NCBI GenBank assembly: GCA_934490165.1
Contig: CAKSTB010000007.1
Coordinates: forward strand, 50,055-114,054
DNA from: an uncultured Ruminiclostridium sp.
Lineage (GTDB): Bacteria; Bacillota; Clostridia; Oscillospirales; Ruminococcaceae
Length of the DNA: 64,000 bases
Direction: 5' to 3'
A program made the translations under genes and the position numbers. Shown here piece after piece: positions 52,003-61,309 of this stretch. Positions within the stretch are counted from its first letter, which is position 1, and each line of letters opens with the position of its first letter. Under the pieces are notes generated by a model. That model ran no database searches. It saw nothing but the letters and a program-made list of their open reading frames with translations, and was not told the DNA's origin.

Positions 52003-55000
52003 AAAAGAAATCACAATACTACTTAAAAAGAGCTCGAGCAACGGCAAAGGAAATTGAATTCAGAGTTCCAGACGAATTAAAAGCAAAAAAAGATGTAGAT
52101 ATTGATGAACTGTTTCCGGTGGCAATTGCTTGTATAGCTGACTTATCTTCTGGTATTATTCGTCAAGAGATACCTGTGACTCAAATAAAACAATATTCAA
52201 GTGAACTTTACTTTGCTTCCAAGTTTTATGATGCATACATCTATATAAATGATAACGAAAAAAAATATTTTTATGATAATAACTATTTTTTTCTGGTTGG
52301 TGCAATCGCATATTATCTTTGTGACTTAATCGGCAGTTCAAAAGTTCTAGCTGAAAGAATAGAGCCTCAAACACTTGCCCTGTCATATAACAAACTGGAT
52401 GTTTTATTATTTCATGTTTTGAATAACTCTATCTATATCCCTAATGATGCAACTACTAATATACATGATAATAGTTACATTTCCTCATTCATTGATCAGT
52501 ACAACCGCTTGATGACAGAAGGAATTGAAGCAGACTATGATATGATCAATTCATTTAGAGATGAAATATACAGCCAAAGAGATTTTAGAGATATTTTCTT
52601 TATTGATGCACTTTTAGCTATTTACATATTAAAAACCGAGTATTCTATTTTTTCGATGTTGCCGATGCACTCCTCTATTTCAAAAGAATCACTGGCAGAT
52701 ATTGTTAAATCTAATCATTTTGTAAGAGAACTATGGCCATCGCAACGCATAATGTGTGAAAATGGATTATTTAACGGTAAATCAGGTGTCATTCAAATGC
52801 CTACCGGAGCAGGTAAAACAAAAGCGTTATCAATTGCTATTTACTCGTCATTTTCTTCCGATAATACCAAACTTTCTATTGTTGTAGCACCATTTAGAGC
52901 ATTATGCAGAGAGATATATGATGATTTAAAATCTGATCTGAGTTTTGATGAGAATATACGAATCAATCAAATATCGGATCTACTTCAAATTGATTATGTA
53001 ATTGATGAACTGTTCAATCCAAATAAAAAAACGGTTGTCGTTACCACGCCAGAGAAGCTCCTCTATATTTTAAGACAAGACGATAGTATAATAAATGATA
53101 TAGGACAATTGATTTTTGATGAAGGGCATTTATTTGATGATGAAGAACGTGGTGCAAATTACGAACTGCTTATTTCATCGATTATAAGTGAATTAAATCC
53201 TGAAACACAAAAGATACTAATCTCTGCCATTATTAATAATGTTGATGAGATTAATAGTTGGTTTACTAGTGGCAATGGCGCTACTATTTCTGGAGAATCA
53301 ATGATGACAGTAGACAAACTTCCGTCAGTATTGAAATGGGAGAGAAATTATTGTTATCTCTACTTTCTTGATAAAAATAACAAGTACAACTATGATTTCT
53401 ACGTTCCCCGTATGATAGATATAATATCATTGAATAAGAAAAAAGGCGAACGGAAGCAACGTTCCTTTCCTGATGTTAATTTATCAAAAGGTAGTATGAA
53501 TGAAAAGAATGATATGTCGATAGCTTGTTTACTAAAAGTTGTGACAGAGAATAATGCTGCTATATTCTGCGGAACCAGAATAATAGCCAATAGCATTTTA
53601 AAAAGAATTATTGAATTAAACGATAGAGGATTAAAATTACAATGTTTATCCCAAAGAGCGGCAACCTCTGAAATTCACAAGCTATCTAGATTGATAAAAG
53701 TGAATTATGGTATCGATAATCATTTGTATAAAGCATCAGTATTGGGTGCATTTGCACATCATGCAGGTGTAGCAGAAGGGATAAAAAGCTCAATTGAATT
53801 TGCCTTGAGAAAAGGCCTGATCACAAATGTTATATGTACATCCACTCTGGCACAAGGAGTGAATCTTCCAATAAAATATCTAATTGTATCAAGTATTTAT
53901 CAGGCAAATGAGATTATTAAAGTACGAGACTTTCAAAACTTGATAGGAAGAACTGCGCGATCAGGTATGTTTACCGAGGGAACAATTATTATTTCTGATC
54001 CATTTGTATTTAATAATAAAAATAATGATTGGAAATGGCGTAAGTATATTCATTTGTTAGAACCTCTCAACTCAGAAAAATGCGGAAGCTCAATTTTAGA
54101 GATTATAAAAACAAAAGTAATCAACGAAAAACTTTATAACTTTCACTCTCTAATAACTACATATTATAATGATAGAACAAAATATAATAACATCATTGAT
54201 AGTATTGAAGAAACATCAGAAAATCAAGAAGAACTAAAACATTGGATTGATCATGTAATAAATGTTTTAGGAAAAATTGAATGCTTTATTTCATTAGCTC
54301 TTGTTGATTTGGGCTTCTCGGAAGACTTTACAGATACCGTACTAAAACATACTCTTGCTTATTCTCTAGCTAATGATGCAGAAAAAGAGCAATTGAGAGA
54401 TGTATTTAAACTTATATGTAATCATGTTATTAACACTTTTCCCGATTCACATGAAAAAGCTGTTTTTTCTCGTTCATTAATTTCAATCGAAGTATACACA
54501 AATATGAAAGCAGAAATGAAAACCTTAGAACTCAATGAAATTGGAAAAGATGAATTGCTGATTTTTTCTCTTCAGATGATTTGGAAATACTGTTCATCAG
54601 TTAAGATGCACAAATACGAAAAACAGGATGATGTAGTACAAATTGCTAAGTTATGGATGCAAGGCAAATCATATTATTCAATATTACAGCATTCATCCCA
54701 AAACAGCTTTCAAGTATATAGGGGAACAAAGCTTAGACCTGTAGAGATAGATGACATAACTTCGGTATGTGATAGCGATTTTGGTTATACTTCTTCTGTT
54801 ATAATTAATACGATTTGCGAAATAATCAGTTTAAAAGAAAGTGAGGAGTCTACAGAAGCAGTTGAAACTCTAAAGCAAATAATGCAATGCTTAAAATATG
54901 GTTTATCTGATAGAACAGCTATTTTTATTTACGAACTAGGATTCAATGATCGCTATTTAGCACAAGAAATAGCTAAGATGATTGGAACGAGTAGTAAAAA

Positions 55001-55100
55001 GAGTGACGCACGAGAAATGATAAAAAAGCAGAAAAACAAGATAAAGGTATTATTAAATGAGTACCCTTCTGTTTATATAGACAGAATAGAAAACCTATAG
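51993..55100 (+). CDS. hamB: Hachiman helicase HamB (Ski2-like DEAD/DEAH helicase)
   Basis: 1035 residues; overlaps hamA by 10 bp, RBS GAGAGG 8 nt upstream of the ATG, inside hamA. An N-terminal helical region of about 240 residues precedes the helicase core: Walker A MPTGAGKT (269-276), TTPEKL (Ia/Ib region), DEGH box (376-379), SAI (motif III), Ski2-type HHAGV (589-593), motif V TSTLAQGVNLP, and motif VI QNLIGRTARSG (652-656 for GRTAR). The remaining 370 residues are helical without a recognised fold. In Hachiman the helicase senses aberrant DNA and releases HamA. No methyltransferase or phage genes are adjacent. Confidence 0.83.
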   Translation: MQLEKKSQYYLKRARATAKEIEFRVPDELKAKKDVDIDELFPVAIACIADLSSGIIRQEIPVTQIKQYSSELYFASKFYDAYIYINDNEKKYFYDNNYFFLVGAIAYYLCDLIGSSKVLAERIEPQTLALSYNKLDVLLFHVLNNSIYIPNDATTNIHDNSYISSFIDQYNRLMTEGIEADYDMINSFRDEIYSQRDFRDIFFIDALLAIYILKTEYSIFSMLPMHSSISKESLADIVKSNHFVRELWPSQRIMCENGLFNGKSGVIQMPTGAGKTKALSIAIYSSFSSDNTKLSIVVAPFRALCREIYDDLKSDLSFDENIRINQISDLLQIDYVIDELFNPNKKTVVVTTPEKLLYILRQDDSIINDIGQLIFDEGHLFDDEERGANYELLISSIISELNPETQKILISAIINNVDEINSWFTSGNGATISGESMMTVDKLPSVLKWERNYCYLYFLDKNNKYNYDFYVPRMIDIISLNKKKGERKQRSFPDVNLSKGSMNEKNDMSIACLLKVVTENNAAIFCGTRIIANSILKRIIELNDRGLKLQCLSQRAATSEIHKLSRLIKVNYGIDNHLYKASVLGAFAHHAGVAEGIKSSIEFALRKGLITNVICTSTLAQGVNLPIKYLIVSSIYQANEIIKVRDFQNLIGRTARSGMFTEGTIIISDPFVFNNKNNDWKWRKYIHLLEPLNSEKCGSSILEIIKTKVINEKLYNFHSLITTYYNDRTKYNNIIDSIEETSENQEELKHWIDHVINVLGKIECFISLALVDLGFSEDFTDTVLKHTLAYSLANDAEKEQLRDVFKLICNHVINTFPDSHEKAVFSRSLISIEVYTNMKAEMKTLELNEIGKDELLIFSLQMIWKYCSSVKMHKYEKQDDVVQIAKLWMQGKSYYSILQHSSQNSFQVYRGTKLRPVEIDDITSVCDSDFGYTSSVIINTICEIISLKESEESTEAVETLKQIMQCLKYGLSDRTAIFIYELGFNDRYLAQEIAKMIGTSSKKSDAREMIKKQKNKIKVLLNEYPSVYIDRIENL

Positions 55101-55101
55101 C

Positions 55102-55355
55102 TTGACATATTTCTGATTATGCGCTATACTCAATATGTCCACTGGCAACACAATGGCAACAAAAAATCAGATACTCCAAATCTGACAGACAAATAAGATA
55201 ATAGAGATACCACAAGCGATAAAACTTAACTCTATCTGGTTAAGATTACGGTTCAAGGAGCGAGTGGGAGTAATCACCCCGCTTAAAATCAAACAGCATA
55301 CACACCTACAACTCAATCCCCTGAAATCTGCAAATCGGATTTCGGGGGTTTTTTT
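55102..55355 (+). ncRNA. Candidate non-coding transcript behind hamB
   Basis: A consensus promoter (TTGACA 55102-55107, 17 bp, TATACT 55125-55130) begins right after the hamB stop. About 220 nt later is a strong terminator (CCCCTGAAATC/GATTTCGGGG, 55318-55348, then seven T). Between lie three smaller stems (TCAGAT/ATCTGA, CTTAAC/GTTAAG, AGCG.GTG/CAC..CGCT). Two GGCAAC words stand 11 bp apart (55144, 55155), like a protein-binding site. No ORF with a ribosome-binding site fits. Alternatives: hamB terminator plus a chance promoter, or a scar of a mobile element's end. Confidence 0.45.
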
Positions 55356-55444
55356 ATTGTATCAAAGACTGCGGTTGAAATAAAGCCACAGACCTGCTAT
55401 AATAAAATCAACATTTCTCATTCGTTCTATCCGGAGGGTGCAAT

Positions 55445-56107
55445 ATGAGTACAATACTGGTCATTGATGATGATATACATATCGGCAATCTGCTTGAAGA
55501 AGCGCTTAGCGGCGAGGGTTATTCCGTGATCAGAGCCTATTCGGGCACGGAGGCACAGCTTGTGCTTTCAAAGGCAAAGCCGGATCTGATACTGCTTGAT
55601 CTTATGCTGCCGGGGCTTTCGGGTGAGGAGCTTCTTCCGAAAATATGCGACATTCCAGTAATTGTAGTCAGCGCAAAAGCTGAGGTTTCGGACAAGGTAG
55701 GTTTGCTTCTGAACGGTGCTGCCGATTACATCACTAAGCCGTTTGAGCTCCCCGAGCTTCTCGCAAGGGTGAAGGTACAACTGCGCAAAGGCGGGAGTGC
55801 CGCTCACAGCGATACAATTTGCTTTGATGAATTAACGTTGCACCCGGATACGCTTACTGTTGTCTTGAACGATACGGAGATCAGGCTCACCAGAACTGAA
55901 TGCGCTGTTTTAAAGCTTCTTATGAATAACCCAAATATCCCTGTCAGCCGAAGCTCGATACTTGATAAAATCAACCTTGACACTCCCGATTGCACCGAGC
56001 GCTCTCTTAAACAACACATCAGCAATATCAGGCGAAAATTGCAAGCAGTAAGCGGAAAAGATTATATAGAAGCGGTTTACGGAATAGGCTTCAAGATGAG
56101 ATCTTGA
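55445..56107 (+). CDS. OmpR-family response regulator of a lantibiotic-immunity-type module
   Basis: 220 residues, ATG with GGAGGG upstream. Receiver domain with acidic pair IDDD, phospho-acceptor Asp in LILLDLMLPG (about residue 52), and the TKPFELPELLARV lysine. The winged-helix DNA-binding domain ends DYIEAVYGIGFKM. It is the first gene of a run of five with a matching kinase at the end, so it probably controls the ABC genes that follow. Resembles VncR/SpaR-type regulators. Confidence 0.88.
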   Translation: MSTILVIDDDIHIGNLLEEALSGEGYSVIRAYSGTEAQLVLSKAKPDLILLDLMLPGLSGEELLPKICDIPVIVVSAKAEVSDKVGLLLNGAADYITKPFELPELLARVKVQLRKGGSAAHSDTICFDELTLHPDTLTVVLNDTEIRLTRTECAVLKLLMNNPNIPVSRSSILDKINLDTPDCTERSLKQHISNIRRKLQAVSGKDYIEAVYGIGFKMRS

Positions 56108-56185
56108 CAAAATATTGACCTTTTCTTTGCCGCTTTCTTGACCGCTTTATGTTATGCTGTTTTCAGAAAGGAATGGTGATAACCT

Positions 56186-57094
56186 ATGCAATATGTTCTG
56201 AAAACGCAGAGCCTGCAAAAGAAATACCGTAATTTCACAGCATTAAGCGATGTAACAATGAACGTGCCGAAAGGCTCAATATACGGATTTGTCGGAAGAA
56301 ACGGAGCGGGCAAGACCACACTTATCCGTGTTATATGCGGTCTGCAAAACCCTACAAATGGCTCTTTTTCGCTGTACGGAATTGGCAATAACAGCGGCTC
56401 GATAATAAAATCCCGCAGGAGAATGGGCGCAGTTGTGGAAACGCCCGCTATTTATACCGGATTGTCCGCAAGGGATAATCTTAAACAGCAATATCGCGTT
56501 TTAGGCTTGCCGTCTTTTGACGGAATTGACGAGCTTCTGGAGCTGGTCGGGCTGTCTGATTCGGGGAAAAAGAAAGCGGGCAATTTCTCACTCGGTATGC
56601 GTCAAAGGCTCGGCATTGCCGTTGCACTGTGCGGAAATCCCGATTTTCTTGTGCTGGACGAACCGATCAACGGACTTGACCCACAAGGTATAGTCGAGAT
56701 CCGCGAGCTTATTCTGAAGCTCAATAAAGAGCGGCAGATAACTGTGCTCATTTCAAGTCACATTCTCGACGAGCTGGCAAAGCTCGCTACACATTACGGC
56801 TTTATTGACCGCGGCAGGATCATAAAAGAAATGAGCGTTGAAGAGCTTGAAGCCGCTTGCAGAAAGTGCCTGCGCGTCACAGTTTCCGATACACAAAAGC
56901 TTGCAGTTGTGCTTGATAAAATGGGGCTTGAATATAAGATGATCGATGGGAAGAGCGCCGATATTTTCGGGAAGCCGACGGTCACAAGCCTTGCGGCAGC
57001 ACTCGGCGAAAATCAGTGCGAGCTTATTTCCGTGCAGGAGCAGGACGAAAGCCTCGAGAGCTTCTACATCTCCTTAGTTGGAGGTGAGCACTGA
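56186..57094 (+). CDS. ABC transporter ATPase, BcrA/LanF-like
   Basis: 302 residues. Walker A GRNGAGKTT, Q-loop region, signature FSLGMRQRLGIA, Walker B FLVLDEPINGLDPQG, and the H loop SSHILDELA. The C-terminal extension of about 80 residues is typical of the DrrA/BcrA group that exports antibiotics or lantibiotics. The stop shares one base with the next start (TGATG), which ties it to the two permeases. Confidence 0.9.
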   Translation: MQYVLKTQSLQKKYRNFTALSDVTMNVPKGSIYGFVGRNGAGKTTLIRVICGLQNPTNGSFSLYGIGNNSGSIIKSRRRMGAVVETPAIYTGLSARDNLKQQYRVLGLPSFDGIDELLELVGLSDSGKKKAGNFSLGMRQRLGIAVALCGNPDFLVLDEPINGLDPQGIVEIRELILKLNKERQITVLISSHILDELAKLATHYGFIDRGRIIKEMSVEELEAACRKCLRVTVSDTQKLAVVLDKMGLEYKMIDGKSADIFGKPTVTSLAAALGENQCELISVQEQDESLESFYISLVGGEH

Positions 57095-57936
57095 TGGCAA
57101 GACTTCTGAATGCGAATTTTGCGCGGCTCTTTAAGGGAAAACTATTCTGGTCCTGCTCTGCGGCAGCAGTCACCCTTGCGATCATTGAAATCGTTACGCA
57201 CATAAAAAATCCTGCAGCCGATCCCGAATACAGGCTCATTCCCGAAAACTATCTTTTCAATATGAGCGGATTTTTTCTGCTGATACTGACGGCTGTTTTA
57301 ACAGGAGCTTTTGTCGGTGCGGAGCATAGCGGTGTTCTCAGAAATAAAATCATTGTGGGGCATAATCGGGCTACGGTTTATTTTGCCGATCTGCTGACGG
57401 GATTTGTCGGAGTTTTTATTCTTCATATCCTGTTTGTCGGCACAGAGCTTTTCACGGGATTTTTATGTAACGGCGTATTCGTGCTTACTTTAAATGAGAT
57501 TATCGCCTATGAGCTTCTTCAGCTTGTTTCACTGCTTGGAATGTGTGCACTGTTCACGGCAATATCGATACTTATTCCTCAGAAATTGGCGGGAACGATC
57601 GCCGGACTTTTGCTTATATTCGGTTTTTTCTTCATTTCAAACGGCATTCCCGGACAACTTCACGAAATAGAAGCAAGGATCGGTGACGGTTGCGCGACAC
57701 AGACCGACTTTGTCAAAAAAGACGTTTTTATTGCGGCACAGGATATACTGCCGCTCGGTCAGCATTATCAGATAGGAAACAGTATTTCCCGCCTTATGAT
57801 AAACAAGGAGTGCGGACAATCAACCGGTTATATCGAAGTAAATTATCCTATTGAAATCGTACTGTCATCTGCTTGTATCTGTGTGCTGTCGAGCGCTGTC
57901 GGCGTGCTTGTTTTCCGCAAAAGAGATATAAAGTGA
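57094..57936 (+). CDS. ABC-2-type permease, LanE/LanG-like (first paralogue)
   Basis: 280 residues with about six membrane helices. Starts MARLLNANFARLFKGKLFW; contains FVGAEHSGVLRNKIIVGHNRATVYFADLL, the cytosolic loop common to this permease group, and ends LVFRKRDIK. It is clearly a paralogue of the next gene. Two such permeases with one ATPase match lantibiotic immunity exporters (LanFEG). Confidence 0.85.
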   Translation: MARLLNANFARLFKGKLFWSCSAAAVTLAIIEIVTHIKNPAADPEYRLIPENYLFNMSGFFLLILTAVLTGAFVGAEHSGVLRNKIIVGHNRATVYFADLLTGFVGVFILHILFVGTELFTGFLCNGVFVLTLNEIIAYELLQLVSLLGMCALFTAISILIPQKLAGTIAGLLLIFGFFFISNGIPGQLHEIEARIGDGCATQTDFVKKDVFIAAQDILPLGQHYQIGNSISRLMINKECGQSTGYIEVNYPIEIVLSSACICVLSSAVGVLVFRKRDIK

Positions 57937-57947
57937 GGTGAGAGCTT

Positions 57948-58820
57948 GTGATAAAACTTTTGAACGCAAACTTATCACGACTTTTCAAAGGAAAACTGTT
58001 TTATATATGCATATTATCGGCAGTGGCCTTTGCTCTGTTCGAAGCAATATCAAACGCACTCAAGCCCATCGAGCATAATATACTCGCCGAAAGCCCTCTT
58101 TTCAGCGAAAGCGGGATATTCCTTTTAATTCTGACTGCGGTTTTTTCGGGGATCTTTGTCGGTGCGGAGCATGACGGTGCTTTACGCAACAAAATAATCG
58201 CGGGAAAAAGGCGGTTTGAAATTCTTTTGGCGCAAATGATCTCATGTTCTGTCGCAACGGTTTTATTTCACATTGTTTTTATCGCAACAGTCATTCTGTC
58301 GGGAGTGGTAACAAGCGGAAGATTTCTGTTTTCTTTCGGCGAAACAATGCTTTATGAGCTCTTACAGCTTATATCGCTTATAGAAGCGAGCGTATTGTTT
58401 ACAATAATCTCACTGATCATTCAGCATAAATCAAAAGGCACAGTGGTTTCTCTACTGGTTTTGGTGTTGTTATTCGTGTTAAATCCCACTCCGCCCCGAT
58501 ATTCATTCGAGGCATATTATCAAGGCATTCCTATGTCACAATCGGAAAAGCAGAACATTTCCGATAACGAAAAGCTGTTGATCGGAATCTGTGAGGGTAT
58601 CCGGGATATAAATCCGTTCGGACAACAAAAGCAGATAAAGGAGAGCTATTGCAACAGGCTGTATTATCCTGCCTATACGGAATATCAGAAATTTTCCGCT
58701 GATAATGACGTTTATACGGAAATTCCCGTTCCTGTCGAGATCACACTGTTTGCCACAGGTACAATTGTGGCAATGACAGCAGTCGGCGTGCTTGTTTTCT
58801 GCAAAAAAGACATAAAGTGA
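57948..58820 (+). CDS. ABC-2-type permease, LanE/LanG-like (second paralogue)
   Basis: 290 residues from a GTG start with GAGGTGAG upstream. Its start (MIKLLNANLSRLFKGKLFY), middle (FVGAEHDGALRNKIIAGKRRFEILLAQM) and end (VLVFCKKDIK) parallel the preceding gene, so the pair arose by tandem duplication and then diverged. About six membrane helices. Confidence 0.85.
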   Translation: MIKLLNANLSRLFKGKLFYICILSAVAFALFEAISNALKPIEHNILAESPLFSESGIFLLILTAVFSGIFVGAEHDGALRNKIIAGKRRFEILLAQMISCSVATVLFHIVFIATVILSGVVTSGRFLFSFGETMLYELLQLISLIEASVLFTIISLIIQHKSKGTVVSLLVLVLLFVLNPTPPRYSFEAYYQGIPMSQSEKQNISDNEKLLIGICEGIRDINPFGQQKQIKESYCNRLYYPAYTEYQKFSADNDVYTEIPVPVEITLFATGTIVAMTAVGVLVFCKKDIK

Positions 58821-58830
58821 GGTAGTAATT

Positions 58831-59715
58831 TTGGAGAGTATTTGGGTTGCTGTATTGCTTGTTACAGGGATACTTGCTTTGTTTTTGCTGATAAAAATAT
58901 TGCTGATGAAAAAATCCGCGCAGGAAATCAGCGAGAAGCTCCCCGAAATACTCTCCGGAGATACCAATACCCTTATCGACATTTCCTCAAAGGATAAGAG
59001 TATGCGAAAGCTAGCCGACAGCATAAATAAACAGCTTGCCGTTCTGCGGCGTGAGCGTCTGAGATATACACAGGGCGACAAAGAGCTGAAAACGGCGATA
59101 ACAAACATATCTCACGATTTACGCACGCCGCTTACGGCAATATGCGGTTATCTTGACATAATGAAAAACGAGGAAAAGTCCGAAAAGCTTGCAGGTTATC
59201 TTGACATAATCAAAGACAGGGCGGCACTTATGAAACAGCTTACAGAGGAGCTTTTCAGATATTCCGTTATATTGTCCGAAAACGAAAGCACAAAAACGGA
59301 AGACGTGGCTATAAACAATGTCCTTGAGGACAGCATTATGGGATATTATGCGGCTTTATGCGACAAAGGCATAGAACCTGTTATCAATATTACCGAAAAG
59401 CAGATCATACGTCGGATAAACCGCACGGATCTGTCGAGAGTGTTTGCAAATATCATTTGCAACGCGCTGAAATACAGTGACGGCGATCTCCGCATCACGC
59501 TTGACGATAACGGTATAATCACATTTTCAAATACTGCCTCTTCTCTTGACAAGGTCGATGTTGGCAGGCTGTTTGAGCGGTTCTACACGGTTGAGTCCGC
59601 ACGCAATTCAACAGGGCTGGGGCTTTCGATTGCACGAAATCTTGTCGAGCGTATGGGAGGAACGATCGCGGCGGAATATTTATGCAACACTCTTTATATA
59701 AGGATCGATTTCTAA
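58831..59715 (+). CDS. Sensor histidine kinase with a short sensor region
   Basis: 294 residues from a TTG start (GAGGT 7 nt upstream). A single N-terminal membrane helix (about 4-26), then a short linker, a HisKA domain with TNISHDLRTPLTAICGYLDIM, and an HATPase domain ending TGLGLSIARNLVERMGG. There is virtually no extracytoplasmic sensor, as in intramembrane-sensing kinases that detect antimicrobial stress through a transporter. It should phosphorylate the regulator at 55445. Confidence 0.88.
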   Translation: MESIWVAVLLVTGILALFLLIKILLMKKSAQEISEKLPEILSGDTNTLIDISSKDKSMRKLADSINKQLAVLRRERLRYTQGDKELKTAITNISHDLRTPLTAICGYLDIMKNEEKSEKLAGYLDIIKDRAALMKQLTEELFRYSVILSENESTKTEDVAINNVLEDSIMGYYAALCDKGIEPVINITEKQIIRRINRTDLSRVFANIICNALKYSDGDLRITLDDNGIITFSNTASSLDKVDVGRLFERFYTVESARNSTGLGLSIARNLVERMGGTIAAEYLCNTLYIRIDF

Positions 59716-59839
59716 ACTTACAAAGTAAGATACAGATGGGAAAAGCACTGCTCTCACCTCATTGACACCCACCCTCTTTTTCACTATAATTATAAATGTT
59801 TCAGCATATATAATTCCACCCTGAAAAGAGGACACCAAA

Positions 59840-61234
59840 ATGAAAACCACCCTATCTGATGACATAAACGAAATAAAAGGCGAGATAACAAAGACCGTAT
59901 CCCACGGACATGTGTACAATTTCTTCCGCAAGCTGTTCGGGATCCGTGACGATATGATGGATAACGCCGAGATACAGCAGATGATGGAGGACAACACCGT
60001 TATCAGCGGCTCGAATATGTGGATACTGATAATGGCGATATTCATTGCTTCTATCGGTCTTAATGTAAACTCCACCGCAGTAATTATCGGTGCAATGCTT
60101 ATCTCTCCGTTGATGAGCGGTATTCTCACGATGGGCTATTCGCTTGCAACCTTTGACCTGACTTTGCTTCGGAAAGCATTTACACGCTTCGGCATTCAGG
60201 TGATAATCAGCCTTATCGCATCAACGTTATACTTTGCCATTTCACCGCTGACAGTCGCCACAAGCGAGATGATAGCAAGGACAAGCCCGACGCTGTGGGA
60301 TGTGCTTATCGCATTGTTCGGCGGTATCGCAGGCGGAATAGGTAATACCAGAAAGAAAAAGAGCAACGTAATTCCCGGTGTGGCTATAGCAACCGCTCTT
60401 ATGCCGCCGCTTTGTACCACAGGCTACGGACTTGCTACCGGACAGCTGAGGTTCATAGCAGGCGCATTTTATCTGTTTGCGATAAATACACTGTTTATAA
60501 TGCTGTCGGCAGCTTTTATAACAAAACTCATGCGTATCCCGACCCACAAGATAAATGATACTAAAAAGGAGCGCAGAATACACAGATTTGTAGTGCTGAT
60601 AACAATTCTTACGATCGTTCCGAGCGTTCTGATCGGATCTTATAAAGTATACGAAACCGTAATGAAACAGAATCTTTCAAGCTACCTTGATAATTCGTTT
60701 ACATTCAGTGATACAAAAGTCGTACAAAGTCAGATCGATATCATGAACCGTGAGGTGTCATTATCGCTTGTAGGCACTCAGCTTTCCGACGATGTGATAG
60801 CGGTACTTGAAAAAGACCTCAGTAATTATGGACTGGAAAGCTACAAGCTCAATATCACGCAGAACAAGACAGTTACCGCCGACAATTCCGATCAGATAAC
60901 CATAGCGCTTCAGGAGCAGACTATCGAATCGCTTCAGAAACAGCTTGACGAGCAGGAAAAGAATATCAAGGAACAGCAGAAGGAACTTGACGAAATGAAA
61001 TCTACCGCCGCTTCTCAGCCCGATATGAAAAGGCTTTCCGAAAAAGCCGCCGCTATATTTACGGAAATTTCCGATATCGGTTGCGGCATAATGACCGACT
61101 CTGAGGGCGAATATGTACTGCTCTGCGGCACAACAAAGAAGGCTCTTTCGGCTGATAAGCAACAGACTATAAAAAACTGGCTTAAGACCGAAACGGGCGC
61201 TTCAAGAGCCGTACTTAAAATTACAGTTAAATAA
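59840..61234 (+). CDS. DUF389 / TIGR00341-type membrane protein
   Basis: 464 residues. The N-terminal part includes a DUF389 membrane domain with GLNVNSTAVIIGAMLISPLMSGILTMGYSLA and the strongly conserved IPGVAIATALMPPLCTTGYGLA; six or so helices. After them a soluble part contains a clear coiled coil (about 350-390, repeating EQTIESLQKQLDEQEKNIKEQQKELDEM). The C-terminus is a small alpha/beta domain. Function not established for the family. Single gene. Confidence 0.85.
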   Translation: MKTTLSDDINEIKGEITKTVSHGHVYNFFRKLFGIRDDMMDNAEIQQMMEDNTVISGSNMWILIMAIFIASIGLNVNSTAVIIGAMLISPLMSGILTMGYSLATFDLTLLRKAFTRFGIQVIISLIASTLYFAISPLTVATSEMIARTSPTLWDVLIALFGGIAGGIGNTRKKKSNVIPGVAIATALMPPLCTTGYGLATGQLRFIAGAFYLFAINTLFIMLSAAFITKLMRIPTHKINDTKKERRIHRFVVLITILTIVPSVLIGSYKVYETVMKQNLSSYLDNSFTFSDTKVVQSQIDIMNREVSLSLVGTQLSDDVIAVLEKDLSNYGLESYKLNITQNKTVTADNSDQITIALQEQTIESLQKQLDEQEKNIKEQQKELDEMKSTAASQPDMKRLSEKAAAIFTEISDIGCGIMTDSEGEYVLLCGTTKKALSADKQQTIKNWLKTETGASRAVLKITVK

Positions 61235-61302
61235 AACGTCGGCATTTCCGAAAAACGCCGACGTTAAAAAGCATTGCCCCGCTTAAAAAAGCGGGGCGTA
61301 TT
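61229..61302. terminator. Paired hairpins between convergent genes
   Basis: AACGTCGGC/GCCGACGTT (61233-61265), U-rich on the minus strand, and GCCCCGCTT/AAGCGGGGC (about 61275-61298). Together they separate the convergent DUF389 and GGDEF genes. Confidence 0.7.
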
Positions 61303-61309
61303 ATATACC

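Noticed and set aside
51214..55100. Type I or III restriction system
   Set aside because: No methyltransferase or specificity subunit is present; the helicase has Ski2-like rather than HsdR motifs and the nuclease is a separate protein.
55225..55290. tRNA-like fragment (GGTTCAAG and a nearby stem)
   Set aside because: No acceptor or anticodon arm can be formed; the resemblance is limited to the T-loop word.
55445..59715. Vancomycin (VanRS) or BceRSAB bacitracin locus
   Set aside because: There are no van ligase/peptidase genes, and the permeases are two short ABC-2 paralogues rather than one long BceB.
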